Translations under genes and position numbers: made by a program | Shown here: in pieces, positions 12,196 to 22,771 of the stretch | Layout: every line of letters starts with the position of its first letter | How positions within the stretch are numbered: position 1 is the stretch's first letter | Notes under the pieces: model-generated | Databases searched by the model: none | Told to the model about the DNA's origin: nothing | The model's input: only the letters and a program-made list of their open reading frames with translations | DNA from: Maratus speciosus | Taxonomy: Eukaryota; Arthropoda; Arachnida; Araneae; Salticidae | Assembly (NCBI GenBank): GCA_963932465.1 | Contig: OZ010786.1 | Location: 441,738,619-441,802,618 of the forward strand | Direction: 5' to 3' | DNA length: 64,000 nucleotides

Positions 12196-12559
12196 CGCCC
12201 ATCACTGCTTTAATCGCAGATCATTCTTCCATTAAATAAGGCGAAGAAAATTACTTTAAAATAATGCACTGTTAAAAATATCTTGAAAAAATACCTCTGT
12301 TTTAAAAGGCTATCTATTTTCTGACCAATGAGGTCAATAAACACAGGTGCTTCTAAACTGTTCAACAGATGGCACCATCAGCCCTCTTATTCCTCTATTC
12401 CATCAAGCACTTTTGACGATATTTGTATCCTCAAACAAGCGTAGAAAGTAATTTCCTCCGTTTGACGAAATACTAGCTCGGAGCATTTCCCAAGAAACAG
12501 TTTCGTCAAAAACGAAGAAAATTTCGTGAAATCTCAGTATCAGTGTGTATATGATCTAT

Positions 12560-13030
12560 AGAATTCATCTACAACTAGTGATATTTAAAAAAAAAAATAG
12601 TTCAATTTAAAAACCCGTACCACAACTGAAAACGCAATTCAGCCAATTATTGTCCATAGACTTCAATAGTTCAAATTCTTCTGTAGAAAAGTTCTTTTGT
12701 GTGTCCCTGTAAATGCACGATACATTCTATGCACACCATATTCTACAGTAAGCGCCGTCTAGTTCACCCAGTATAAATATAAATTTCTGTATGTTTAAAA
12801 TTCTCTAATATTGTTAAAATACACCTCAAACGACTTTCCCCCATAGACCGTAATGTAACGGAATTCTTTTGGGTGTCTCTGAACCGTAAATGCTGTACAC
12901 TTCATCTGCAAAACCAAACATGCTATAGTATTTCCCAATAACATTTATCAATTTCATGGCAATCGGATTATATTTACACGGGTTATATCGCTTACAGACA
13001 GACAAACCGAATTCATAAACACTTTTCAAC
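12560..13030 (-). repeat. Reverse-oriented copy of a ~140-bp-unit tandem repeat
   Basis: Read on the minus strand, words such as TTTACAGGGACACACAAAAG and ATTTACGGTTCAGAGACACC recur about 190 bp apart. The first matches the plus-strand repeat near 63059. The minus-strand end reads GAATTCGGTTTGTCTGTCTG, like GATTCGATTTGTCTGCCCAT near 63750. This links the two loci as one interspersed family. Confidence 0.6.
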
Positions 13031-13328
13031 TTTGTTGGAAATTGTTAAAATCCATAGTCACCCAGGAAATGTCATACTGAGTGCACACGCTTCCAGTTTA
13101 AGCGTCGCTGTTTGAGTCAGAGATAGAAGTGAAGTTAGTGTACGCAAGATAGTATACATGAGTCAGCAAATAATACATATAAGCATACTTATATGTCTTA
13201 AGCTATTCTAGTCTTCCCTCCAAAACGTATATTGATATTTTGCCTGTTTTTAATATATAAACATGATTTTAATTCACGTATGGATATTAGTAAAATAGTT
13301 CCTGTTGTATAATGGTAATTTCTTTTCT

Positions 13329-13545
13329 TTAACCCCTTCACGCTCGAATTAAATTGCGGTTAAAAAATTCAAATTGCTTATTGGCACCACTTTTATGAAA
13401 AATAAATATTCACCTTATTTAATGGCAGGTAAATCGATACTAAAATATAGCCAATTTCACTATTTTATAAAACTGGTGGGAATCAAACAATCTGAGTAAA
13501 AGACTCAGCCCGAGAATATGACGGGAGCGAAAATTAAGGGGTTAA
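13329..13545. mobile_element. TTAA-bounded inverted-repeat element (family C, copy 1)
   Basis: It is bounded by TTAA at 13329-13332 and 13542-13545, with inner ends CCCCTTCACGCTCGAATT and the near-inverse GAGCGAAAATTAAGGGG. The CCCYTT terminus and TTAA duplication are typical of piggyBac-type nonautonomous elements. Relatives lie at 27427, 32137, 38016, 41350 and 47026. No coding frame. Confidence 0.7.
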
Positions 13546-15167
13546 GTTCCATGTAAAGAGGAAATGCATTTATCAAAATGAAATATTTACGGTAAAACAA
13601 TTCCACCTTACGATAAAAACAAACATATATGTTTTATGTTTTTTAACCCCCGGTATGCTATTTTTTTCTCCCATCAAATGACATGTTGTCTCCAAAAAAT
13701 AAAGTTACGTTGTATAAGCCAGCCATAAAACAAAGCAGATGTATCATTGTACTGTTAAATACTCTAATGCAGTTTGTTAAACTTCTAAGCATCGCACATT
13801 TGCGATTTTTATACCGTCGTATTGATGAAAAAAGTACTTTCTAATGCAATTTGTTTTAAAACTGCATCTCAATTTATTTTCGAGATATTAATTTTTTTGT
13901 AGCTTTTAGTACCATTTGTTTAATTTTGGAAACACAAGTACTCCATTTCTGTAGAACGTAAAGAAAAACAGTTAGGAGATAGTAATTATATCTTTTTGTT
14001 GCCATTTTCCCATAACTACTGAAAAAAATGTAATCAAAGTACGTGCTATTTTGAAAAAATATAAATGAATGGTTTCTGATAAAACATGGAGCTATTATAA
14101 ACTATATTTAATTTAATTATCTACATTACAAACACATGAAGGCACATGAATCATTAGATAGCCAATTTATTTTTGCGAGTTTCTTCAGTGACATCTTTTT
14201 TTTTTTTTTTTTTTTTTTTTTTCTGTATTATTTAGCGATAGTGACGTCCAATGAATATTTTACTGCAGATGTTGTAAGAATGGATCGTAAATGTGAGATT
14301 CAGAGGATGCGAATGACGTCATTTTATATAAAATGAAAATGTTTTAAGTCTTAAAACTGAAGTATGCTTTGTATTATCTATATTTATATACATATATATA
14401 TATTTCCATCGGAGGCGACGCTAAATCCTGAAAAAGCAGAACTCCTATTTTCTATTTTTTTTTTTTTTTTTTGAAGCTAGATGAAATCCTCAATATGGAA
14501 CATTTGGCAGTAAAATTATTTAATCCCACATTAGGAAAAAAACAAATCAAATACATAGCATTTTTCTCCGAAGCTAGATAAGATTTTCAATATGTTTTGC
14601 ATAAAAAAAGAAACTATCGATAATACGGAAATAATGCGTTTGTAAGTTATTGCCATTTATAGGGAAAAAACAGATTATTTTTGTCATCTTCTTTCTGCAA
14701 TTCCAAGTAGACAATTTCAGAAAATGCTTCAGTCACGAAGTTTTTATTGATTGGGATTACAATTCTCATTACAGTCTCCATTGTTGATTTGAGTGACATA
14801 GATTTCATTTGGACTTAAGGTTTAAAATGATTCGTGGGAAAGCGTGTTTTAAATATTCGCTATAAATAATATGCATAACTATCTATATACGATATTTATC
14901 TTTGCGATATTTATCTTTGGTGTTCTTAGCAGTGAAAAAATATTTTGCACGATATTTTATTGAACTTCATTAATATATCACATCAAGTTTAGCCAAATTG
15001 TCATCATTTTACTTGTACATGCGAAAACATCTCTGTAATATAAATCTGTTTTTAAATATATTTGTGTTTTATCGTGACTGTAATTTTTTTATTTACGTGT
15101 ATTGTAATATCTATAAATAAAAATTGTAGACCATAATAACATGAAATGGTAATGAACTTCTTTACCC
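13546..15167. other. Intergenic with dispersed repeat and homopolymers
   Basis: Bases about 13770-13910 match, inverted, a segment at 48860-48995 (ATTAATA-CTC, CAAATTGAGAT, CAAATTGCA, TTAGAAGTTTAA in order), so this is a dispersed repeat. T runs occur at about 14198-14221 and 14456-14472. A 25-base word containing GAAGCTAGAT and TCAATATG occurs twice, near 14473 and 14569. No gene is supported. Confidence 0.5.
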
Positions 15168-15395
15168 TTTAAGATAAGAGTGCACAACCTTTTTAAGAGA
15201 AGGGCTACTTACAAAAATGTCTGGGTTGTCGAGGGCCACATCAGTAACACGGAGAGAATTCTATTTCGGGGAGGTGATCTATCTCCTATAATCAGATAAA
15301 AAATATGGCTTCAGAGGGAGGGGGAATTTTACCCCTCTAGGATCACCTACCCAGTCAACATATCCAATTCAGTTTGCAAGGGTATAGCAACAGTT

Positions 15396-15656
15396 TACGT
15401 TTGTATATCAAGAGCTTGGAATAGTAAGGGGGAGATCTCGAAATTGGGTGTTGAGAAATCAAGCTCAATGTTTTGCAAGAAGTGTTACAGAATAGGGTAC
15501 TACATTACTTTAGCTCGACACTGTGAAAATACTAAGGGTGAACCAGGACAAAAAGGCTTACCTACGTGGTGCCTACATCTATCTGACGCGAAAAAACCAA
15601 AGAAAACAAAAAATCGATTTTTCGAGTTCGTCCTTGCTATTCCAAGCTCCTGATAT
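15396..15656. repeat. Nested 260-bp inverted-repeat insert
   Basis: TATATCAAGAGCTTGGAATA near 15396 pairs with the inverse TATTCCAAGCTCCTGATATA ending near 15656. Arms extend inward through AAGGGGGAGATCTCGAA and TTCGAGTTCGTCCTT. It sits inside the hAT-type element, between its left end and the minisatellite. A 69-codon frame (15444-15653) crosses it, but I recognise no protein family. Confidence 0.65.
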
Positions 15657-15789
15657 ATAACAAAGATATAGCAAGGAATATTTTCAAGCAGATAATAATT
15701 TTTACTTTATTCCGGGGGGTAAATTTTGTTTTATTAAAAGTGCTAACAAATAAACATAGGCATGAAAGTGGCTAGTACCGAAAAAAATG

Positions 15790-18260
15790 TGAACTTTGAA
15801 ATTGAAGGGGGGAGGAGGAGCCAATCAACAAAATTTGAGAAATGTCTGCGCCTGATTGACGAAATTTGCGATTTTCCTACACCTGATTATAAAATTCGCG
15901 ATTTTCAGCGCTTGATCGACGAAATGCGTGATTTTACTCACCCGATCAACGAAATTCGCTATTTTTTCGCACCTGATTGACAATATTCGCGATTTTTCAG
16001 TTCCCGATCGACGAAGTTTGCGGCTTTTCCACCGCTTATCGATAAAATTCACAAATTTTCCCCGCCTAATCAACGACATTCTCGATTCTTGACTGACTCT
16101 GCCGAAATTTGCAATTTTTTTCCGCGGCAAATTGACGAAATTCGCGATTTTTCTCGCGATAAACAGACGAAGCACGCGATTTTCCGCTGGCGATCAACGA
16201 AATTTGAGATTTTTCCGTGCCTGACCGACGAAATTCGCGATTTTTGCGCGGCTGATCGTCATAATTTGCGATTTTGACACCCCCGATTGACGAAGTTTGA
16301 GATTTTTCCGCGTCCGATCAACGAAATTCGCGATTCTTAACTGACTCAGATGAAATTTGCAATGTTTTCCCGCAGCACATTGACAAAATTCGCGATTATT
16401 TCCCGCAATAAACTGATGAAACTCGCAATTTTTCCGTATCCGATGAACGAAATTTATTTTTTCGCGGCTCATCAATAAAATTCGCGATTTGTTTTCGTGA
16501 CCGACCAACGACATTTGCCATTTCTCGGAGCGCAATCGGCAAAACTCGCGCTTTTTCCGTGGCCGATCGTCGTAAATTTCGGTTTTTCCGCGCCTGATCT
16601 ACGACAGTTGCGATTTTCCCACGCCCGACCAACGAAATTCGCGATTCTTAACTGACTCAGATGAAATTTGCTATTTTTTTCACGCGACAAATTTATGAAA
16701 TTTGCAATGTTTTCCCGCAGCACATTGACAAAATTCGCGATTATTTCCCGCAATAAACTGATGAAACTCGCGATTTTTCCGTATCCGATCAACGAAATTT
16801 ATTTTTTCGCGGCTCATCGATAAAATTCGCGATTTGTTTTCGTGCCCGACCAACGAAATTTGCCATTTCTCGGAGCGCAATCGGCAAAACTCGCGCTTTT
16901 TCCGTGGCCGATCGACGTAAATTTCGGTTTTTCCGCGCCTGATCTACGACAGTTTCGATTTTCCCACGCCCGACCAACGAAATTCGCGATTCTTAACTGA
17001 CTCAGATGAAATTTGCTATTTTTTTCACGCGACGAATTTGTGAAATTTGCAATGTTTTCCCGCAGCACATTGACAAAATTCGCGATTATTTCCCGCAATA
17101 AACTGCTGAAACTCGCGATTTTTCCGTATCCGATCAACGAAATTTATTTTTTCGCGGCTCATCGATAAAATTCGCGATTTGTTTTCGTGCCCGACCAACG
17201 AAATTTGCCATTTCTCGGAGCGCAATCGGCAAAACTCGCGCTTTTTCCGTGGCCGATCGACGTAAATTTCGGTTTTTCCGCGCCTGATCTACGACAGTTT
17301 CGATTTTCCCACGCCCGACCAACGAAATTCGCGATTCTTAACTGACTCAGATGAAATTTGCTATTTTTTTCACGCGACGAATTTGTGAAATTTGCAATGT
17401 TTTCCCGCAGCACATTGACAAAATTCGCGATTATTTCCCGCAATAAACTGCTGAAACTCGCGATTTTTCCGTATCCGATCAACGAAATTTATTTTTTCGC
17501 GGCTCATCGATAAAATTCGCGATTTGTTTTCGTGCCCGACCAACGAAATTTGCCATTTCTCGGAGCGCAATCGGCAAAACTCGCGCTTTATCCGTGGCCG
17601 ATCGACGTAAATTTCGGTTTTTCCGCGCCTGATCTACGACAGTTGCGATTTTCCCACGCCCGACCAACGAAATTCGCTATTCTTCACTGGCTGACGAAAT
17701 TTGCAATTTTGTCCTGCGGCAAATTGATGAAATTCGCGATTTTTTCTCGCGATAAACAGACGAAACACGCGATTTATCCGCTGGAGATCAACGAAATTTG
17801 AGATTTTCCGTTCCTAATCGACAAAATTCGCGGATTTTTCCGCACCCGATTGAAGAAATTTGCAATTTTTCCGCGCCCGATCAACGAAATTTGCAATTTT
17901 CCGCGTCTGATCGACAAAATTCGCTATCTTTCAGCACCCGAGTAAAGAAATTCTCGAATTTTCCGTGCCCGACACACGAAATTCGAAATAGCCTGATCGA
18001 CAAAACTTGCTATTTTTCCATGTCTGGTCAACGTCATTTGCAATTTATCCGCACCTGATCAACAAAATTCGCTATTTTTCCGCCCCCGAACAGAGAAATT
18101 TGTTCTTTTCCTGCACCAGATCAACAAAATTGACCATTCGTACCTGACTGATGAAACTTTCATTTTTCTCGCGGCAAATTGACAAAATTCACGACTTTTT
18201 CCTGCGACTTATGGACAAAAAGTGCAATTTTTTCAAGTTATAAATTGACGAAATTCGCGG
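15790..18260. repeat. CpG-rich ~31-bp minisatellite array
   Basis: The unit is roughly CGAAATTCGCGATTTTTCCG followed by CGCCCGATCAA, repeated with variation about 75 to 80 times. It is rich in TCGCGA and CG dinucleotides, unlike the A+T-rich surroundings. Because the unit is near 31 bp and lacks stops in several phases, open frames of 60-116 codons appear on the minus strand. Their translations are periodic (REKIANF, ARKNRNLRRS), so I treat them as array artefacts. A diverged, opposite-orientation version of the same unit lies at 59640-61680. Confidence 0.9.
16341..17690. repeat. 345-bp higher-order repeat inside the minisatellite
   Basis: The marker CTGACTCAGATGAAATTTGC/CTATTT occurs at 16341, 16652, 16997 and 17342, giving periods of 311, 345 and 345 bp. 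The first unit lacks about 34 bp (a CACGCGACAAATTTATGAAA-like segment). Units starting 16997 and 17342 are almost identical, so this is the youngest expansion. Eleven ~31-bp monomers make one higher-order unit, as in satellite DNA evolving by unequal exchange. Confidence 0.9.
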
Positions 18261-18329
18261 GTTACACGCTAACTCATCGTGAGCCACTTTTGGCCCGCGG
18301 GCCGCAGGTTGTGCATCCCTACTTTAAGA

Positions 18330-18740
18330 CAATGGGAAATTACATTTATTATCATGATTATAGTCTTGACATACAAGGAAAAATGTGTTTCGTCATTTTT
18401 AAAGTACCCACAGAAAATGAAACTGCACCGGCATCATGGAAAAAGAAAAACAAAATCCCAGCTACATAACATTTCTTTCTAAAACTGGTAAGACCCTTCT
18501 TTTTGGTTTTCTTCCACAAGAAAAATTAATAGAAGCAAGGTTGCCAGTTTGGTCTCATTTCTTTAATCAGAAATTCCTAAATTTCTAAACGAAATTCCGT
18601 ACTTTTTAGGAATCTCGAAATGCCTGTCATTTAATAAAGCAAATATTACTAGTCGTAATTTCTGGTGAAAAAAATTAGGTCAAACTGTTAAGTGTGGATG
18701 GAACGGGGGGAAATACATTCGGAAACTATTGCTACAAAAG

Positions 18741-18781
<41 letters not shown>

Positions 18782-19020
18782 TCATTCTGTCACTTCCAGT
18801 TCCAAATAGTTGTTTTTACAAAAAGCTTCATACGTGGAATTCTATTGATTGTGATTCCTGTTATCAATAAAGTATTCACCGCATGTTAGAGTTGAGCTCA
18901 AACATTCTATACAAATTCAACCCGACACTGAAACCGTACGCGACCCGAATCGTATGTGGAAGAAAAATAATCCATATAATACAATTGTGCGAGAAATATT
19001 CAACACTTATACACTCTAAA
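18330..19020. other. Intergenic, poly(A) tract, no gene seen
   Basis: An A run of about 38 bases lies at 18739-18777, and AATAAA occurs near 18867. Short frames at 18179-18482 straddle the hAT-type right end and show no family motif. No gene is supported. Confidence 0.5.
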
Positions 19021-19026
19021 TATAAA

Positions 19027-19065
19027 AGAGTGACTATTCACTCCGGAGGAGTGAATAGTCACTCT
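19027..19065. repeat. Perfect 18-bp-stem palindrome plus third copy
   Basis: AGAGTGACTATTCACTCC, the loop GGA, then its exact complement. A third copy (AGAGTGACTATTCACTC) lies at about 19098-19114. The three copies sit immediately 5' of the truncated Penelope-like frame. They may be part of a rearranged element 5' region or a hairpin at the truncation junction. Function unknown. Confidence 0.9.
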
Positions 19066-19134
19066 ATCGCAGAGTCAAAATATGCCCAACCTCTTTAGAG
19101 TGACTATTCACTCTGAGCCAAAGTGAAATTTTGA

Positions 19135-20553
19135 AGCCGAGCATTCTCGGCCCCCACTTATGGAATTGAAAAAGTATTAGTGCCATTTCTGAAAACAATT
19201 ATTCCGCCCTCAGATTATGTAATTGACTCTACAAAAGCATTAATTAAGAAAATTAAAGATATTACAGTAAATCCTAATAGTATACTTGCTAGTCTAGATG
19301 TAGTTTCTCTCTATCCATCAATAGACATCAAAGAGGTTGTGAAAATTATACAAGATTCAATCGATAATATCCAAGCTTTTAGTAAGGACACACAGATTAC
19401 ACTTAAATCAGCAATCAATTTAGTGACTCAAAATAATGTATTTATTTTTAATGATAAATTTTACAGACAAACTGAGGGAGCTCCAATGGGATCACCCATT
19501 TCAGGTTTAATGGTGGAGCTGAAGCTTAGACCTATAGAAAATCAAATAATGGAAAATTTTGAAGTAAAACCAACGCTATGGATCCGTTATGTAGACGATG
19601 TGTTTATAGTTTGGGATCATGGCATACAAACCTTAAATGAGTTTTTAGTGAAAGTTAATGAAATAGACACGAACATTAAATTCAACTTGGAAATAGAAAA
19701 TGAGGGGGGTTTACCATACCTGGATACAGAACTAATAAGAAACATGGATGAGGGGAAAATAGAAAGAAGAGTATACAGGAAGCATTGCTGTTCGAATAAC
19801 ACCATCTCTTATGACTGTAACTCCCCTTTCAAATATAAAATTGCGGCTTACAGATTTTACGTAAAACGAACCTTTAATATTTGCAGTGAAAAGTACCTAC
19901 AAAATGAATTAAATACAATTAAACACATTGCAGTAGAAAACGGATTTTCCCCTCAGCACATAAATAAATTAATTTATGAAATAAAGCAGAAAAATCAAAA
20001 AGAAAGAATAAACAAGAGAGAACTTAGAATCTGTACCTTCGATTACGTATCAAGATTATATGAAAGATTAAAATACGCTTTAAGGAAATTTGATATCAAT
20101 TTAATAGCCAAACCTCCTACAAAACTGAAAGCTCTAATTGAAAAGAAAATTGATCCCATACCTAATAAGGAAATTGCAGGTGTTTATTCTATCCCATTTC
20201 AAACGGAAAATCAGAAGGAGTTAAACTACATAGGTATGACCAATCGAAAATTTAAAGAAAGATTGGGGGAGCACATGAGAGATATCAAGTTTAACCGACC
20301 GTCTACAGCACTTTCCAGATTGAATCAACGCCAAAATTTAAAAATAGATTTCGAAAAAGCAAGAGTTATTTTACCTACATCTGATAATTATACTTTAAGA
20401 ATTAGGGAATCGTTGGAAATTTTAAGTAAAGAAAATAATGTATGTAACGATGTTTTGTCTTATGATATACCTCAAATCTGGTTTAACATTTTGAAAATAT
20501 CTAACACTTCAGCATTGGAACGAAACAACTTCATAGACACCCCCAACAAATAA
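19135..20553 (+). CDS. Penelope-like element protein, 5'-truncated (RT + GIY-YIG)
   Basis: The open frame starts after an in-frame stop at 19132-19134. Sense text upstream of the first possible initiator (GTG, 19180) already reads SAPTYGIEKVL, like the conserved PTY segment just before motif A. The true N-terminus with the first RT motifs is therefore missing. From the GTG the protein is 457 residues. It shows motif A (LASLDVVSLYPSID, about 37-50), motif B (EGAPMGSPISG, about 98-109) and motif C (RYVDDVFIVW, about 139-148). Motif D lies near LPYLDTEL. The C-terminal GIY-YIG nuclease has GVYSI near 346, YIGMT near 364, then ERLGEH, with the likely catalytic Glu in RESLEIL. Such proteins copy element RNA at nicked target DNA. 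The frame is intact to its stop, but the element is dead on arrival for lack of its 5' part. Confidence 0.93.
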   Translation, partial: SRAFSAPTYGIEKVLVPFLKTIIPPSDYVIDSTKALIKKIKDITVNPNSILASLDVVSLYPSIDIKEVVKIIQDSIDNIQAFSKDTQITLKSAINLVTQNNVFIFNDKFYRQTEGAPMGSPISGLMVELKLRPIENQIMENFEVKPTLWIRYVDDVFIVWDHGIQTLNEFLVKVNEIDTNIKFNLEIENEGGLPYLDTELIRNMDEGKIERRVYRKHCCSNNTISYDCNSPFKYKIAAYRFYVKRTFNICSEKYLQNELNTIKHIAVENGFSPQHINKLIYEIKQKNQKERINKRELRICTFDYVSRLYERLKYALRKFDINLIAKPPTKLKALIEKKIDPIPNKEIAGVYSIPFQTENQKELNYIGMTNRKFKERLGEHMRDIKFNRPSTALSRLNQRQNLKIDFEKARVILPTSDNYTLRIRESLEILSKENNVCNDVLSYDIPQIWFNILKISNTSALERNNFIDTPNK

Positions 20554-20709
20554 TAGACTGACCCTTTTTCCCAGACTGGTGTATAAATAGCTCAGTGAAT
20601 GCGACATTCCAGTGAAAGTATCCTTTGAAAATGATCGCGTTAGCGATCGAAAGATCTCAGGAAACATCTTTTTCTGTTTTTCTGTTTCATTATGATTTTA
20701 ACATCAATG
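20554..20709 (+). other. Penelope-like element 3' region with hairpin
   Basis: After the stop, sequence up to the target duplication of the next element likely belongs to the same retroelement. It contains the hairpin GATCGC-GTTA-GCGATC at 20633-20648, followed directly by GAAA. Penelope-like elements are known to carry small structured RNAs, including hammerhead ribozymes. Here I cannot find a full hammerhead core (no CUGAUGA), so this stays a hairpin of unknown role. Confidence 0.5.
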
Positions 20710-21936
20710 GTTTTTAACAGGGTCGGACTGGGTTAGTGTAAAGGGCGCAGACCTTGGATTTTCAGAGGGCGCAAAAATTTTAACGAACTCAAGTCAATTT
20801 GACTTGCTTGTATTGTATCTGGCTTGACAAGGTTTAACACACTTGCATAGCACCAAGTAAAGGATAATGGCTTAGATTAAATCTTTAACTCTAGGTAGAA
20901 GACTTCGCAATATTCTCCGTGCATGTTTAAAATTCCATCAATCCTACACAATATTACGCAATTTTTTAAACCACATCACATAACATCTAAAAGCTCCAGC
21001 AAGTTGAACACAGATTAACTTGTAGTAGATTACTGATATCAAGACTGGAGCTTTCTTATTTTCTTTTATCGATAGACACCTTGCAGAAAAAAAAAATCAT
21101 CGCCCCTACCAATTTTCCTGAAAATCACTGTATGAAAAAGACATAGGGCTGATTAGGATAACAATTGATTAGGAATAATATTTACTATTAAATACTTTTC
21201 ATAAATTTTGCTTTGGAGGCTGTCTACATATTAAAAAATACACGAACGGTGGTTTTTCAAATGGTAACATCCACTTTTGACACCCTGTTTCAGTTCCTTT
21301 CTAGCCAGGAAAGATATATAGTTTAAATGCTTTTCTTAAATCTTAATACTTTATTTTCTTTTATAAGAAAGAAAATGTGTTAGGGGTTTATCCCTAAACT
21401 TCGGAAAATATATTGAAGATCTTACAAGAAAAAGTACCAAAAACTCTCAATTAGTCCCCAGTAAAATTTTACTAGAATAATAAATTTATTAAAAACTTAC
21501 TTTACATTACAAAAAATCCTACAAAATATTTCTTGTAAATTTCTACGATTTTTTTTTGTGGCTCCTTTGATAGCGGAATACGAACCCCTTAATTTATGGA
21601 AAGGAAAAATTTCTCTAATATCTCTAAAACCAATTATTCAAATGAGTTGTACACATCAATGTTTTTAACAATTGTGGTTTTTTCTTAATATACAGGGTGT
21701 TCATAAAGTCCCGGACCCATTTTGATGTTTAATAACTCATACAATAATAAAGATAGATTAAAATTAATAACATAAATGGTTAGATAGACTCAAAAAGTTT
21801 CATGACCCTTGTCAATGAACTTCAACGTGTGCCCCCTTCGTCGCACGGAGAGTATCAAGTCGATAGTCAATTTCACGCCAGGTAGCGGCAAGCATGTCGG
21901 CATCCACAGAGGCTATTGCGGTTGTAATTCTGGCTT

Positions 21937-22361
21937 TTAAGGGTGTATTCGAAAAAATGTTTTTCCACCCTCAACAGCTCGAAATTTTCTGAGACATTTT
22001 CAGACTCATTTTTAAAAGTAAAAAAATGAAACTTGCTGGGGGTGATTTCTGAAGACATGTTTAATATGCCGTGTGATTTCATTTTCAGCTCAATTAATTA
22101 GAATTTGATTTTTAAACAATTATTTTCTCAGTATGACCATTTTTTTCATTCCCAGATCGCCCGCTTCGGAAAATTCGGTTCAAAACGCCAACTTTGACAG
22201 CGTTTAATACACTATTTTCTGCATTTATCAAAAAATCGAGAAACACGGCACATTATGTAGTTTCTAAATAAGAGAATTTCCCAGTTTGATGCGTTTGAGA
22301 GCAAAAACGAATTTTAAAATGAATCAGAAAGTAAGCAGTTTGGATCGGAATACACCCTTAA
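21937..22361. mobile_element. TTAA-bounded element (family D, copy 1) inside mariner arm
   Basis: TTAA at 21937-21940 and 22358-22361 bound inverted ends GGGTGTATTCG and CGGAATACACCC. Interior words (CTCAACAGCTCGAAATTTTC; TTCGGTTCAAAACGCCAACT; TTGATGCGTTTGAGAGCAAA) recur in the same order and spacing in the copy at 30214-30610. Removing it and one TTAA restores the mariner arm exactly, which confirms the boundaries. It predates nothing inside it and is the youngest of three nested layers. Confidence 0.88.
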
Positions 22362-22771
22362 GTCATCAATTAGACATGTTGGAAAACTTCGTATTTCCAC
22401 AACTAGAAGAGCTTCAGCCACATGTCATTTTGCAACAAGATGGTGCACCGCCTCATTGGGGTACCATCGTTCGTACTTCTTTGAATGACCATTTTCCAGG
22501 AAGATGGATTGGGCGAGGAGGTCCAATTCCTTGGCCACCCAGATCACCTGATATAACGCCGCTGGACTTTTTCCTTTGGGGATTTGTAAAGGACAATGTT
22601 TACAGGGGGAGAGTGTCGAACATTGATGACTTAAAAGCCAAAATTATAACCGCAATTGCTTCTGTGGGTGCCGACATGCTTGTCGCTACCTGGCGTGAAA
22701 TTAACTATCGACTTGATATTCTCCGTGCGACGAAGGGGGCACACGTAGAAGTTAATTGCCAAGGGTCGTGA
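22362..22771 (+). pseudogene. Mariner transposase, C-terminal remnant (DD41D spacing)
   Basis: Mariner-derived sense begins near SHQLDMLENFVFPQL. Residues before that in the open frame come from the inserted TTAA element. The second catalytic Asp lies in ILQQDGAPPHWG. The third lies in SPDITPLDFFLWG, with 41 residues between the two, the DD41D (rosa-like) spacing. The tail runs to a stop at 22769-22771. Missing are the N-terminal DNA-binding helices and the first catalytic Asp, so the protein cannot be active. The last codons double as the right inverted arm. Confidence 0.9.

Larger units (their letters stand above)
15168..18329. mobile_element. 3.1-kb hAT-type element with exact 8-bp target duplication
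   Basis: CTTTAAGA at 15168-15175 is repeated exactly at 18322-18329. Between them the element runs 15176-18321, from TAAGAGTGCACAACCT to AGGTTGTGCATCCCTA, so the ends are inverted repeats (11 of the last 16 bases, including GCACAACCT). Subterminal text (GAGGGCCACAT left; GCCACTTTTGGCCCGCGGGC right) is the style of hAT elements. There is no transposase. The interior is a nested 260-bp hairpin and a large minisatellite array, so it depends on a partner elsewhere for movement. Confidence 0.9.

Noticed and set aside
15825..17667. Overlapping open frames of 60-116 codons in the minisatellite, mostly minus strand
   Set aside because: Their translations repeat with the DNA period and start at equivalent array positions every 345 bp. 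They follow from a ~31-bp unit with few stops, not from selection for protein.
20620..20665. Hammerhead ribozyme in the Penelope-like 3' region
   Set aside because: The hairpin followed by GAAA is suggestive, but no CUGAUGA core or closing stem was found.
21873..22082. 69-codon minus-strand frame
   Set aside because: It is the antisense copy of the mariner 3' end in the left arm, running into the inserted TTAA element.
22286..22363. N-terminal ~26 codons of the mariner open frame
   Set aside because: They are encoded by the TTAA element, as shown by their homology to 30530-30600, and are not transposase.
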